NCBI RefSeq assembly: GCF_036053395.1
Contig: NZ_CP107942.1
Coordinates: forward strand, 8,016,501 to 8,080,500
Direction: 5' to 3'
Length of the DNA stretch: 64,000 bases
From: Actinoplanes sp. NBC_00393
GTDB taxonomy: Bacteria; Actinomycetota; Actinomycetes; Mycobacteriales; Micromonosporaceae
This document shows positions 30,501-38,574 of this stretch, in pieces (the stretch's first letter is position 1; the number at the start of each line of letters is the position of its first letter). The translations under genes were made by a program, and so were the position numbers. The notes beneath the pieces were generated by a model, which saw only the letters and a program-made list of their open reading frames with translations, made no database searches and was not told where the DNA came from.

Positions 30501-31001
30501 GATGGTGCCGAGCACCTTGTCCGGCTCGGTGGTGGCGAAGATGAACTTGACGTAATCCGGTGGCTCCTCGACGAGCTTGAGCAGCGCGTTGAAGCCGGCC
30601 GACGAGACCATGTGCGCCTCGTCGATCACATAGATCTTGTAACGGCTGTTGGCCGGCGCGAAGAACGCCTTCTCCCGCAGCTCACGGGCGTCGTCGACAC
30701 CACCGTGGCTGGCCGCGTCGATCTCGATGACGTCGATCGAGCCGGCGCCGTCGTTGGCCAGCGACCGGCATGAGGCGCAGACGCCACACGGGTCGGGTGT
30801 GGGGCCCTGCTCGCAGTTGAGCGAGCGGGCCAGGATGCGGGCGCTGGAGGTCTTGCCGCAGCCGCGTGGGCCGGAGAACAGGTACGCATGGTTGAGCCGG
30901 CCACTGCGCAACGCCTGCGACAGCGGCTCGGTCACATGCTCCTGGCCGATGACCTCGGCGAAGGTGCGAGGCCGGTACTTCCGATAGAGGGCGAGCGCCA
31001 C
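27549..31001 (-). CDS. dnaX: DNA polymerase III gamma/tau subunit
   Basis: An 1150-residue clamp-loader ATPase. The start GTG at 31001 has AGGAGG 8 nt upstream and gives the canonical ALYRKYRPRTFAEVIGQ. The AAA+ core shows SGPRGCGKTS, a zinc module (CEQGPTPDPCGVCASC) and VIDEAHMV. Domain III runs to about residue 380. From about 390 to 570 and 700 to 1110 the protein is Ala/Pro/Ser/Gly-rich low-complexity sequence, including GSGHGLGG-like repeats. A conserved block between them (WLDLGRRDKTVGLMQGSGID, about 625) resembles the tau domain. It ends with conserved EQAMQLLRDAFGAEKIAEI. The length is large even for actinobacteria. Confidence 0.95.
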   Translation of the reverse strand: MALALYRKYRPRTFAEVIGQEHVTEPLSQALRSGRLNHAYLFSGPRGCGKTSSARILARSLNCEQGPTPDPCGVCASCRSLANDGAGSIDVIEIDAASHGGVDDARELREKAFFAPANSRYKIYVIDEAHMVSSAGFNALLKLVEEPPDYVKFIFATTEPDKVLGTIRSRTHHYPFRLIPPATLRPYLQQLTETEGVKVDPAVFPLVVRAGGGSARDTLSVLDQLIAGAGPEGVSYSRAVALLGVTDSALIDQMCDALAAGDGAAAYGTIDNVAEAGHDPRRFASDLLERLRDLIVLQQVPDAVAKGLIDGPADQLEAMAGQAARLGPATLSRAADIVHNGLVEMRGTTAPRLLLELITARMLLPGAEDSTGSLLQRLERLERGIPSGVRVEHASPAAPEDDGSYAAPQVGEGEPSSAVAVGGSAAAVGGSAAAEGGPAAAGGGGKAAAMAAAAAAARRASGPPARSGSSATAPAAADLAGPGTAAPVSPAAAPTVAPVSAAPVSPAAAPAVAPVSPAPAPVSTARTSPASASPGSDPSGSVPGAASVSSAPTAPVSAAPVAPVSAEPDWNAVADGGYDEEPPPWDDEPAEPPAPDPAEQVAELERKVRAAWLDLGRRDKTVGLMQGSGIDLRTVESGTTVVFGAPNPRYAERFLTYRDLITEAFGQALGGQWQIRCDVGEPPAAPAQSREGRPQPAAQRPPSGGSNRPAAAAPAVSPAAAAPERNTGRTEPRPSRPQPSSSADSDDDWPEPAQPAPSDPQGSPEAARRENRPGRPETAHEESRQGRPEAARQESGDGHLVPERSARSASEDRRGSSAGPDDDTGWPEPARPGSAAHTPVAVQAAPSVSADDDWPEPVRPGGRAAGSVAESLTNNQPGVSAAGSHQDSSGPRQDASVSSADPASRFEQANGAAAGSGHGLGGSAPGAGHGPGGPAAGSGHRLGGSASGSGAGLGGSPAQPSAVTGAPASPPGAGSAGAASRPAFGGAAVPVRPGSDAPSAAASAGAAGSASASASASAAPARPGVPVRSAAMEAARAAARGGGIAATGAGPAAARAAVANARNATPSRSGPDQGNAGGSSYSDVPPIQEAPYDPEYDGPPPGGAAAYEGFDPGDEPLDEVIDEKTARQSSEEQAMQLLRDAFGAEKIAEI

Positions 31002-31083
31002 TCCTGCCACCTCCTGAAGACCGCGCCATTGTCCGTCGAGGGTCTGACAAGAACAAAACAACGTGCCCCAGGGAATGAAAGGA

Positions 31084-31170
31084 CCCCCCGTGCACCCGTC
31101 AGAGCCCGCTTATCCTTGCTGCCTTCCGGCCCTGGGGAGGTTCACGAGATACACGCCGCACGAGGGGCTG
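31084..31170 (-). ncRNA. ffs: Signal recognition particle 4.5S RNA
   Basis: The minus strand carries the SRP RNA core GGCCGGAAGGCAGCAAGG, the conserved domain IV loop. The ends pair: CCCCTCGTGC at the 5' side with GCACGGGGGG at the 3' side, ten pairs with one G-U. The size is about 87-95 nt; exact ends are approximate. It lies between dnaX and a tRNA-Ser, the standard actinobacterial position. Confidence 0.9.
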
Positions 31171-31253
31171 CCCGGAAGCCTACCCGGTCCATGGTCGCGG
31201 CATGCGCAGCCCCCTGCGCAAAACTCCGGGCGAGGCTCTGTATCCTGGCGCAC

Positions 31254-31341
31254 GGAGGATTCGCCTAGAGGCCTAGGGCGCACGCTTGGAAAGCGTGTTG
31301 GGTTAACACCCTCACGAGTTCGAATCTCGTATCCTCCGCCA
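31254..31341 (+). tRNA. tRNA-Ser (anticodon GGA)
   Basis: A class II tRNA with acceptor GGAGGAT/ATCCTCC, an anticodon stem CACGC/GCGTG around TTGGAAA (anticodon GGA), a long variable arm (TTGGGTTAACACCCTC), a T-loop TTCGAAT and encoded CCA. It lies next to the SRP RNA gene. Confidence 0.96.
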
Positions 31342-31347
31342 GACATC

Positions 31348-31376
31348 GAAGGCCGGACCCATCGGGTCCGGCCTTC
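31348..31376. terminator. Bidirectional terminator after tRNA-Ser
   Basis: A perfect 13-bp stem (31348-31360 with 31364-31376), loop ATC, between tRNA-Ser and the convergent secreted-protein gene. Confidence 0.9.
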
Positions 31377-31387
31377 TTGCTGTCCCG

Positions 31388-33862
31388 CTACTTCTTGATT
31401 TTGACAGTGACCGAGACGGCGCGGCCGTCGTGGTGGCCGGTCCGCTTGGCGATCACGGTCAGGGTGAGCTTCTTGGTAGCCCACGTCTTCTTCAGTTTCA
31501 GCGCGGCCGTGGTGGCCACGAGCTTGCCGTTGACGCGCCACTCGTACCGATAGGCGGTGGCCCTGGGTGACCAGGAGCCGACCGAGGCCTTGACGGTCTT
31601 CGCAACCTTCGCGGTGCCGGTGATCTTCGGCTTCCGGGTGGCCTTCGGCGCCACGCCATAACCCACGGTCAGCGCCGCCGAGGAGACCGGTGCGGACACG
31701 CTGTCAGCACTTGCGGCGGTCACGCTCACGGTGAGTCGTTTTCCGCGGAGCGAGGCGGGGATGGTGTACGACGACCCGGTCGCCCCGGAGATCGGCGCCC
31801 CGTTCGCCGCCCACCGGTAGGTGTACGACCTCGGGGCCGGGCTCCAAGCGCCCGGGTTGACCCGGACGACGGCACCGACGGCGGCCGTGCCGACGATCGC
31901 CGGCTTTCGGGTGGCGACGATCGACGTCGCGGAGACCACGACCCGTCCGGGCGTGGTGAAGACCTGCGAGGGGTTCACGGTGTTGGTCGCCGACAGGTCG
32001 TATACACCGGCGGTGAGGGCGGTCGCGTCGATCTCGGCGGTGTAGCGGGTGCGGCTCCCGTCGACCGACTTGATCACGATCGGCGCCACTTTCGCGCCGT
32101 CCCGGCTGACCCAGAGGTTGTCCTGCTGGTGCAGGGCGACGCCGCCGATGGTGACGGTCGTACGGGTTCCGGCGATCACCGGAATCTTCGGGGACTCCGA
32201 GCCGCCGGCGTTCCAGTGCTGGTGGTCGCAGAGCAGCGTCAGGCATTCGCCCTCGACCTGGAAAGCGCCGCCGTCGCCCACGAAGGCGAACAGCACGTGG
32301 CTGCCCGCGGGGAGCGACTCGGTCCAGCAGAGGTCCTCGCAGGCGACGATGGCGCCGTCACGGCGGATCACGTACGACGCGGGTTTCGCACCGCTGGCAG
32401 TGATCTTCAGCCGGTACTCGTCGATGACGCCGACCGGCACGGCCACGCACCAGGCCCGGTCACCCGGGCTGAGGGTTCCGCCGACCGGGCCGAACCCGTA
32501 GGCGGCGGAGTCGGTGACGACCGCGCAGTCCGTCGGCGTCGACCGAACGCTGCCGACCGCCCAGGTGTCGAGCTGGTAGCTCGCCGGCTGCTCGCTGGTC
32601 ACCAGTACCTCGGTGCCCGGAACGAGGCAGGGCAGTGCCGCGCACTTGTAGAGCTTTCCGTCGAGCAGGTAGCGGATCGCCGGCACCGCGCCGTGCGCGT
32701 CGATCCAGGAGTGGTCCGCCGTCCGATAGCACTGGACGTCGCCACCGCCGGTGGTCGCCCCCGCGGTGGCCGGCCCGCCGAACGCGGTGGACGTCACCGC
32801 CCGGCAGTTCGCGCCGAGCGGGCCGACCTGGCTGAGCCGGAACGTGCCGGAGCCGCCCGCGGACCGGACGACGGCGGTCTGGCCCTTGGCAACCTTGCAG
32901 CCGTAGACCTGATAGGCCGCGGCCGGCGCGCTGTCGCAGATCGGGAGGCCGGCGCGGTCGTAGACGACGAGGTCGGCGGTGCCGTCCCCGCCGAGCCGGT
33001 CCAGGGTGAGTACGCCCTCCGAGACGGTGTGACAGGAGATGAAGGCGTCGTCGGAGAGCGGGAAGGTCACCTGGCCGGGCTTACCGGGCGTTCCCGTGGG
33101 CATGGCAGCGCACTCGTTGGCCGTGCTGGTGCGCTGGACGGCGAGCCGGTATTCGCCGGTGGGTCGCGGGTCCTGACTGACCACGATGAGCCGCAGCGCC
33201 ACCGGCACGTCGACGACGCAGCCACTGGTGGACGTGACGTCGGCGCAGATCATCGTGTCCTGCCCCTGCACGAGCCGGACCATCGGCCGGGTCGCCGGGT
33301 CACCCGGCGGCAGCGTGACCTGGTACCGGCCCGGCGGGGCGGGCAGCGCGAGGCAGTCGACCTGGCCTGGGCTGGTGAACGTGCCCAGGCGGACGGCGCT
33401 GAAGCCCTGAGCGTCGACGGTCTTGCAGCCGGCGCCGCCGAGGTTGGTCACGGTGGTGCGGAACGGCGCGCTGTAGGGCTCGTCTGCGCCCGCATCGACG
33501 ACCACGTCGTAGGTGCCGGTCGCCAGGCTGCACCAGTTGATCACGCAGATCAGGGCGCCACCGGAGTAGACCGCAGTCGGCAGGGTGCCGTTGTTCGCGT
33601 CAGCGGCGCGAATCAGGTGGCTGCCGAATTCGGTCACGGTGAATTTGCGGCAGCCGCTGCCGTTCGCCAGTGGGCCGGCCGCCGCGCCGAACCCGGTGAC
33701 CGGGATCGCCGTGCAGGTCGCCGGGTCGACCGGGATCTTCGCGGGCGGGGCGGTGCCGGCATCGGCCGATTCGCTCAGCAGGGCACCGGGCACAGCGACC
33801 GCGAGCAGCAGGCCTGCTACCAGAGAAAACTTGACTGCCCGAGCAGTCAGCCATCGTTTCAC
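31388..33862 (-). CDS. Large secreted Ig-like repeat protein, paralogue 1
   Basis: An 824-residue exported protein with a Sec signal (about residues 1-35, hydrophobic core SLVAGLLLAVAVPGALL). Residues 40-540 hold repeated modules of about 100 residues, each with paired cysteines and a terminal beta pattern (for example YDVVVDAGADEPYSAPF), resembling PPC-like beta sandwiches. After a linker come two Ig-like modules marked GAWSPAPRSYTYRWAANG and GSWSPRATAYRYEWRVNG. The end is basic (GRAVSVTVKIKK). There is no catalytic motif or sortase signal. The start is GTG at 33862 with GGGGA ahead. Adhesion or surface binding is likely; the ligand is unknown. Confidence 0.8.
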   Translation of the reverse strand: MKRWLTARAVKFSLVAGLLLAVAVPGALLSESADAGTAPPAKIPVDPATCTAIPVTGFGAAAGPLANGSGCRKFTVTEFGSHLIRAADANNGTLPTAVYSGGALICVINWCSLATGTYDVVVDAGADEPYSAPFRTTVTNLGGAGCKTVDAQGFSAVRLGTFTSPGQVDCLALPAPPGRYQVTLPPGDPATRPMVRLVQGQDTMICADVTSTSGCVVDVPVALRLIVVSQDPRPTGEYRLAVQRTSTANECAAMPTGTPGKPGQVTFPLSDDAFISCHTVSEGVLTLDRLGGDGTADLVVYDRAGLPICDSAPAAAYQVYGCKVAKGQTAVVRSAGGSGTFRLSQVGPLGANCRAVTSTAFGGPATAGATTGGGDVQCYRTADHSWIDAHGAVPAIRYLLDGKLYKCAALPCLVPGTEVLVTSEQPASYQLDTWAVGSVRSTPTDCAVVTDSAAYGFGPVGGTLSPGDRAWCVAVPVGVIDEYRLKITASGAKPASYVIRRDGAIVACEDLCWTESLPAGSHVLFAFVGDGGAFQVEGECLTLLCDHQHWNAGGSESPKIPVIAGTRTTVTIGGVALHQQDNLWVSRDGAKVAPIVIKSVDGSRTRYTAEIDATALTAGVYDLSATNTVNPSQVFTTPGRVVVSATSIVATRKPAIVGTAAVGAVVRVNPGAWSPAPRSYTYRWAANGAPISGATGSSYTIPASLRGKRLTVSVTAASADSVSAPVSSAALTVGYGVAPKATRKPKITGTAKVAKTVKASVGSWSPRATAYRYEWRVNGKLVATTAALKLKKTWATKKLTLTVIAKRTGHHDGRAVSVTVKIKK

Positions 33863-33987
33863 CGCGTCCCCTACCTCACTTGTTGATCTTCTAGCTGCGG
33901 GCGGCAGCCCACGGCGTGGAGCGGCTGCCGCCCCGCTGTGGGGACGTGCTGCGCGGTCTCGTATTCTCGCGATCGAAAACAGTGCAG

Positions 33988-34023
33988 ACGAGGGTCGGCG
34001 CCCGATCGGCAGCCGGCCCTCGT
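33988..34023 (-). terminator. Terminator after secreted paralogue 2
   Basis: A 12-bp stem (33988-33999 with 34012-34023, one G-U) 8 bp past the stop at 34031, on the minus strand. Confidence 0.65.
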
Positions 34024-34030
34024 CGTCTGT

Positions 34031-36235
34031 CTAGCGCTTGATCTTCACAGCCGCCGCGACAGCCCGCCCGTCGTAGTGGCCGGCCCGCTTGGCGATCACG
34101 ACCACGGTGAGCTTCTTGCCGGCCCAGGACTTCTTGAGTTTCAGCGAGGCGGCGGTCGCGCCCTTGATGACCTTGCCGTTAAGGCGCCACTCGTACCGAT
34201 AGGTGTCCGCCCGGGGCGACCACGCGCCCACCGAGACCTTCACTGTCCTGCCGGCCTTTACCGTCCCGGTGATCTTCGGCTTCTTGGTCGCCGCCGGCGC
34301 CGCGCCGTAGCCCACCGCCACCGCGGCCGAGGCCGCGGCGGTGTCAGCGCGGTTGGCAAGCTTGGCGGTAACGGTCACGGATAGGCGCTTGCCGCGCAGA
34401 GCAGCAGGGATGGCGTACGTCGAACCGGTAGCCCCTCTGATCGCCACCCCGTCGGCCCGCCACCGGTAGGCGAGTGCGCCCGCCGCCGGGCTCCAGGCCG
34501 CGCCCACCGCGCGAACCGTCGCGCCGACCCGCACCGTGCCACTGATCGCCGGCGCCTTGACCAGCTTGAGTGGCGCAGCCGTCACGGTCAGCCCGTTGGC
34601 CAGCCCGGCCGACCCCGCCGTGACACCCCAGACGCCGCTCGCCACCGACGTGAGGTTCGCCTGCGCGGTCAGCCGGGTGCCGTCGTCGGACACGCCGGTC
34701 ACGGTCGCCGGGATCGCCGCCGACCCGGTCCGGGTCAGGCGCACCGTGTCCCCGGCCGTGAACCCGGTGCCGGTCAGAGTCAGGGTGACCGGCCCGCTGT
34801 TGGGTGCGGACGCCGGTGCGACCGCGGTCAGGGTGACCGGCGACGGCGTGGTACCGCACGGCGCGGGGTCGCAGTCGAACTCGGCCCGGAACGGCACGTC
34901 GGCGCTGGTCCGCCGCGGCGAGATGACCAGGAGCGCGTCGCCCCGGACACCGGTGAGCGCGCAGCTCCACACCCCGTCCTGCCGGCAGTACCCGGCCGTC
35001 TGGCTGCTCGGGCCGGTGTGGTTGAAGAGGTAGACGTACGGCGTACCGGTGACCCGCACCTGGAACTTGGTCCCGCCGTCGACCGGCACGGTGCGGCAGA
35101 CCGCGTTGCTCGTACCGCCGAGGGTTCCGGTGATCGGTGCCTGCCGGGCCGGATCCGCCACGGTCGGGCACTCGGCCGGTGTCTGTCCCGGCCGGCCGAG
35201 CTTCCAGGTGTCCAGCAGATAGCTCTTCGGCAGCGTGGAACTGGCCGGCCAGACGAACACCCGGTATTCGGTCGACCCGGTCAGGCGGCAGGGGTGCATG
35301 AGGGAGCAGTCCGCCACCTGCTGGCCTGCCGCGTCGAAGACCGCGTATTCCACGGTGCCGTCCCGCACGCTCGTCCAGAAGGAGTCCGACTCGCCGCCGG
35401 TGAGCCGGTAGCAGTGGACGTCGTCGACAGCGGTGACGTCGTCGGCCGACGGCGCGCCGCCCACCACGGTCGATGCCGGGGTACGACAGTCGGCTCCCGC
35501 CGCGCTCGAGTCCTTGCGGCTGATCCGGAACGACGTGTCCAGAGGCCGCCCGACCACCGCGACCGTGTACGCCTGTCCCGCCGCGAGACGGCAGTGCGCG
35601 ACCGCCACGTCGAAGGACTCCAGATAGCCGCCGCAGATGCCTTCGCCCGTGCTGTCGTACACGGCGGTCCAGACGCTGCTCGCGGACCGCCCGGCCGGCG
35701 CCGCCGTGATGATCTCCGAGGTGGCGTGCCGGTCCGGCGGGATGGCGTAGCAGGTGCCGAACCGCGCCGCGGAGAACGTCGCGGTCGCGCCGACGGTGGT
35801 GCCGATGGCGCCCTGCGGCAGTTCCGCGCAGCCGGCGATCTGGTCGGTCCGCTGCACGGTGAGCTGATAGTCGCTGGCCTTCGAAGCCGAGACCAGGATC
35901 CGGTAGGGCGTCGGACCGGTCAGCCGGTCACACCAGTCGTGGCAGAGGACAGTGCCGTCGGCGTCGACCACGTCGACGTCGAGCACGTCGTCCAGCGTGG
36001 AGTAGGCCGGAAGCCAGATGTCCAGCCGTGCACCGGCCGGCGTGGGCAGGACCAGGCAGTCCGTCACACCGGCGGCCGGGATCGTCCCCCGGTGTGCCCC
36101 CGCGGTCAGCCCCTGGTCGGACACTGCGACGCAGTTCGCCGGGTCGAACGACTCGGCCGAGGCGGCTGATCCGGCCGCCCAGAAACCGACCAGGATCATC
36201 AAGCCGCTCAGCAGAACGGCGCCCCATCGCCTCAC
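34031..36235 (-). CDS. Large secreted Ig-like repeat protein, paralogue 2
   Basis: About 734 residues with the same plan as its neighbour: a signal peptide (MRRWGAVLLSGLMILVGFWA), N-terminal cysteine-paired beta modules, an IPT/TIG-like domain (PVTLTLTGTGFTAGDTVRLT, about residue 510), then two Ig-like modules (AAWSPAAGALAYRWRADG and GAWSPRADTYRYEWRLNG). It ends GRAVAAAVKIKR. The two C-terminal modules are clearly the most conserved part of the pair; the N-terminal parts have diverged. GTG at 36235 gives a good signal and matches the paralogue's start; GTG at 36283 is an alternative adding 16 residues. Confidence 0.8.
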   Translation of the reverse strand: MRRWGAVLLSGLMILVGFWAAGSAASAESFDPANCVAVSDQGLTAGAHRGTIPAAGVTDCLVLPTPAGARLDIWLPAYSTLDDVLDVDVVDADGTVLCHDWCDRLTGPTPYRILVSASKASDYQLTVQRTDQIAGCAELPQGAIGTTVGATATFSAARFGTCYAIPPDRHATSEIITAAPAGRSASSVWTAVYDSTGEGICGGYLESFDVAVAHCRLAAGQAYTVAVVGRPLDTSFRISRKDSSAAGADCRTPASTVVGGAPSADDVTAVDDVHCYRLTGGESDSFWTSVRDGTVEYAVFDAAGQQVADCSLMHPCRLTGSTEYRVFVWPASSTLPKSYLLDTWKLGRPGQTPAECPTVADPARQAPITGTLGGTSNAVCRTVPVDGGTKFQVRVTGTPYVYLFNHTGPSSQTAGYCRQDGVWSCALTGVRGDALLVISPRRTSADVPFRAEFDCDPAPCGTTPSPVTLTAVAPASAPNSGPVTLTLTGTGFTAGDTVRLTRTGSAAIPATVTGVSDDGTRLTAQANLTSVASGVWGVTAGSAGLANGLTVTAAPLKLVKAPAISGTVRVGATVRAVGAAWSPAAGALAYRWRADGVAIRGATGSTYAIPAALRGKRLSVTVTAKLANRADTAAASAAVAVGYGAAPAATKKPKITGTVKAGRTVKVSVGAWSPRADTYRYEWRLNGKVIKGATAASLKLKKSWAGKKLTVVVIAKRAGHYDGRAVAAAVKIKR

Positions 36236-36330
36236 GCCGGTCGATCTTGCCAGGATCCGCCGCCGAGCCGTCGAGCCTCCCACTATCTAGGAAGTACGAG
36301 TTCGGAGGCGGCGACGGTCCCGTTTCGGTG

Positions 36331-36672
36331 TCACATTTGGGCAGCCGCTATCGCATCGTCCACTTCGGGGAAGATCGCGAAGTAGCGACCCAGCCCAACC
36401 GTCTCCATCAACTGGGCGAGGAACGGGTTGGCGCCGGCGAAGCTCAGCCAGCCGCCCCGCGCCGCGATCACCTGTTTGCTCGTGATGAAGGCGCTCAGCC
36501 CCACCGAATCGCAGAACTTGAGCTCGGTGAGGTCCACGACGATCCGCGGAACCGGACGATCCAGCAGGTCAGCCAGGGTGGCATGCAGCTGGCTCGCGGT
36601 GTCGGCGTCGAGTTCCCCACACAGGTGGAGCACCGAGACGTCCGATCGGTGATCGGTGATTGTGGCCCGCAT
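36331..36672 (-). CDS. STAS-domain anti-sigma factor antagonist
   Basis: A 113-residue SpoIIAA-like protein. The STAS core ends in VVDLTELKFCDSVGLSAF, where Ser in the DSVGL motif is the usual phosphorylation site. Such proteins bind anti-sigma kinases and free a sigma factor. ATG at 36672 has AGGAGG 9 nt upstream. No anti-sigma or sigma gene lies next to it, so its partner must be elsewhere. Confidence 0.9.
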   Translation of the reverse strand: MRATITDHRSDVSVLHLCGELDADTASQLHATLADLLDRPVPRIVVDLTELKFCDSVGLSAFITSKQVIAARGGWLSFAGANPFLAQLMETVGLGRYFAIFPEVDDAIAAAQM

Positions 36673-36818
36673 GGGCGATCGCCTCCTATCCGGTCGATGG
36701 GCATTCCAGGCTAGATCACTAGCTTTCGCGCACATCGGACAGTGCGTGCGTCGCTTTTCGGATGGCACACACGCGAAACGGATAACCCGGAGAACGAAGT
36801 CCGGCGGGTGCGGACACG

Positions 36819-36852
36819 GAACGGGCCGGATCCCTGCGGATCCGACCCGTTC
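36819..36852. terminator. Palindromic hairpin downstream of the 69-residue gene
   Basis: A stem of GAACGGG and GGATCC blocks (36819-36833 with 36838-36852, a 2-bp internal mismatch) and a 4-nt loop. It lies 68 bp past the stop of the small minus-strand gene and before the STAS promoter region. Confidence 0.6.
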
Positions 36853-36919
36853 ACAAGAAAGGCTGGCCGAGACAGCCAAGCATTTGCGGCGCAGCCTGGG
36901 GGGAGGCTCCTGGCGCGAT

Positions 36920-37129
36920 CTACAGCTCGCGCCACCGCCAGCGTGGACCTCGCCACGCGTCGGCCAGGATCATTGCTGACGCCCGGCCGGGGCACTGCTG
37001 CACTTTCGACTTCCCCTCGGGGCCGCCCATCTGGGCTTCGACCTCCCAGGTTTCGCCGTCCGTGCGGACGTAGACGTCACGGCGCTGAAGTCGGACGTCC
37101 CCATTCCACCAGTGTCGCTCAACTCTCAC
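36920..37129 (-). CDS. Small conserved actinobacterial protein
   Basis: A 69-residue protein, MRVERHWWNGDVRLQRRDVY..., rich in Arg and Trp, with no signal or membrane segment. It reads like a short conserved actinobacterial family of unknown role (the WEVEAQMGG and CPGRASAMILADAW blocks). The GTG at 37129 lies 6 nt after TAGATT on the minus strand (37141-37136), a leaderless arrangement. Confidence 0.68.
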   Translation of the reverse strand: MRVERHWWNGDVRLQRRDVYVRTDGETWEVEAQMGGPEGKSKVQQCPGRASAMILADAWRGPRWRWREL

Positions 37130-37455
37130 GTGTCAAATCTAGGACAGACATCGACGTTTCTGGGTGGGGTGATTCTGTGAAAGTTTCTCGCCGCCCGGTC
37201 GGAACCGCATTGTCTGATCCGGTGTATTTCGGCTGCGTGACTTGCGCAACACCCTATGTCGCTGGGCGGTCCAAGATTCACTACATTCCGTAGCCACCCA
37301 CTCTGACCTGCGACGAAACGCCACCGTTACACAAAGCGCGCTGATCAAGGAGAACGTCCGAACGGACTAGCCGCCGCTCCGACGCGCGGCCCCCCGCAGC
37401 AGAAGGCACACAGCGTGACGGGTGGGGCAGGAGAAAGCAAGAGGGAAAACGAGAA
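37130..37455. other. Intergenic, no supported gene
   Basis: This stretch is less GC-rich than its surroundings. One 38-residue frame on the plus strand (37177-37293) has GGTGGGG 6 nt before a GTG and a CVTC pair, but its third positions are not GC-biased, so it is not called. The rest holds the tRNA-Ser(CGA) 3' flank. Confidence 0.4.
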
Positions 37456-37478
37456 AGCCCGGTCCGTCGGACCGGGCT
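37456..37478 (-). terminator. Terminator of tRNA-Ser(CGA)
   Basis: A perfect 10-bp stem (37456-37465 with 37469-37478), loop of 3, just past the tRNA 3' end on the minus strand and followed by a T-rich run. Confidence 0.88.
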
Positions 37479-37484
37479 CTCTGC

Positions 37485-37574
37485 TGGCGGTGGCGGCGGG
37501 ATTTGAACCCGCGGAGGGCTTGCACCCTCACACGCTTTCGAGGCGTGCTCCTTAGGCCACTCGGACACACCACC
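37485..37574 (-). tRNA. tRNA-Ser (anticodon CGA)
   Basis: A class II tRNA on the minus strand. Its acceptor is GGTGGTG/CGCCACC (one T-G pair). The anticodon loop CTCGAAA gives anticodon CGA. It has a long variable arm, the T-loop TTCAAAT and encoded CCA (37487-37485). Confidence 0.96.
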
Positions 37575-37689
37575 GGGAAGTACGTTACCGGACGCCCGGC
37601 GCTCCCTGTCGCCGGGTTACCCATAACCCCGCACCATGCTCCTGACCTGGCAAGATCGGCGGCATGAACGAGCGAGACGGAGAGCTGGC

Positions 37690-38436
37690 ATGAGCGTGCA
37701 CATCGGTGGCAAGCCGGGCGACATCGCCGAGCGGGTGCTGCTGCCCGGCGACCCGATGCGGGCGAAGTGGATCGCCGAGACGTTCCTGGAGGACGCGGTC
37801 TGCTACACCCAGGTCCGCGGGATGCTCGGTTTCACGGGCACCTGGAAGGGCGAGCGGGTCTCGGTGCAGGGCTCCGGCATGGGCATGCCGTCGGCCTCGA
37901 TCTACACCCACGAGCTGATCAACGAGTACGGCGTGAAGTCGCTGATCCGGATCGGCTCCTGCGGCGCCCTCGCGATGGACCTCAATCTGGGCGACGTGAT
38001 CGCCGCGATCGGTTCGGCGACCGACTCCAACATGAACCGGACCCGTTTCGACGGTCTGGTCGACTACGCGCCCGTCGCCGACTTCGGGCTGCTGCGCACC
38101 GCGGTGGAGACCGCCGAGGCGCAGGGCGTACCGATGCGGGTCGGGCCGATCCTGGCCGCCGACGCCTTCTACACCGACCGCCCGGACCTCTACGACTCGC
38201 TCGCCGACTACGGCGTCCTCGCGGTCGAGATGGAGTCCGCCGCGATCTACACGATCGCCGCCCGCTACGGCGCCAAGGCGCTGACCATCCTCACGGTCAG
38301 CGACCACATCAAGCGCGGCGAGGCGATGGATTCGGCGCAGCGTGAGCAGGGCTTCAGCAACATGGTGCGGATCGGCCTGGACACGGCGATCGCTGAGCCT
38401 GCCGGCTCCGCTTCGCTCCGCGGGCAAAACGCCTGA
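37690..38436 (+). CDS. deoD: Purine-nucleoside phosphorylase
   Basis: A 248-residue hexameric-type (DeoD) enzyme splitting purine nucleosides with phosphate. The start MSVHIGGKPGDIAERVLLPGDP carries the phosphate-binding GDP loop. RIGSCGAL and the ribose/base contact VEMESAAIY (about residue 178) follow, and catalytic Asp is in TVSDHI. The last 13 residues (EPAGSASLRGQNA) are an extension beyond the usual family end and are read from the start of a long palindromic element, suggesting the original stop was overwritten. ATG at 37690 has GGAGA upstream. Confidence 0.93.
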   Translation: MSVHIGGKPGDIAERVLLPGDPMRAKWIAETFLEDAVCYTQVRGMLGFTGTWKGERVSVQGSGMGMPSASIYTHELINEYGVKSLIRIGSCGALAMDLNLGDVIAAIGSATDSNMNRTRFDGLVDYAPVADFGLLRTAVETAEAQGVPMRVGPILAADAFYTDRPDLYDSLADYGVLAVEMESAAIYTIAARYGAKALTILTVSDHIKRGEAMDSAQREQGFSNMVRIGLDTAIAEPAGSASLRGQNA

Positions 38437-38525
38437 TACCCGGTGCGGAGGCAGGTGATTTCCCGCCACCCGCAAACCCCGCGGGCGTCGCGAAATCACT
38501 TGCCTCCGCACCGGCGGCGTTTTGC
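38424..38525. repeat. 102-bp imperfect palindrome at the deoD stop
   Basis: The outer arms are GCAAAACGCC (38424-38433) and its complement (38516-38525). The inner arms are 23 bp (38440-38462 with 38492-38514) with one mismatch, around a 29-nt centre. The element contains the deoD stop codon and lies 49 bp from the convergent tadA. It could be a bidirectional terminator or a miniature mobile/REP-like element. Confidence 0.85.
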
Positions 38526-38574
38526 GCGTGCTCTGTGACTACGCCCTCACCGGAAACTACGTGGTTCGAAGGTT

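Noticed and set aside
29062..30773. Plus-strand frames over dnaX
   Set aside because: Antisense to the AAA+ core and the low-complexity tau region; no family motif.
37177..37293. 38-residue gene with a CVTC motif
   Set aside because: A plausible ribosome-binding site, but third-position GC is about half and no family was recognised. Kept as a possibility only.
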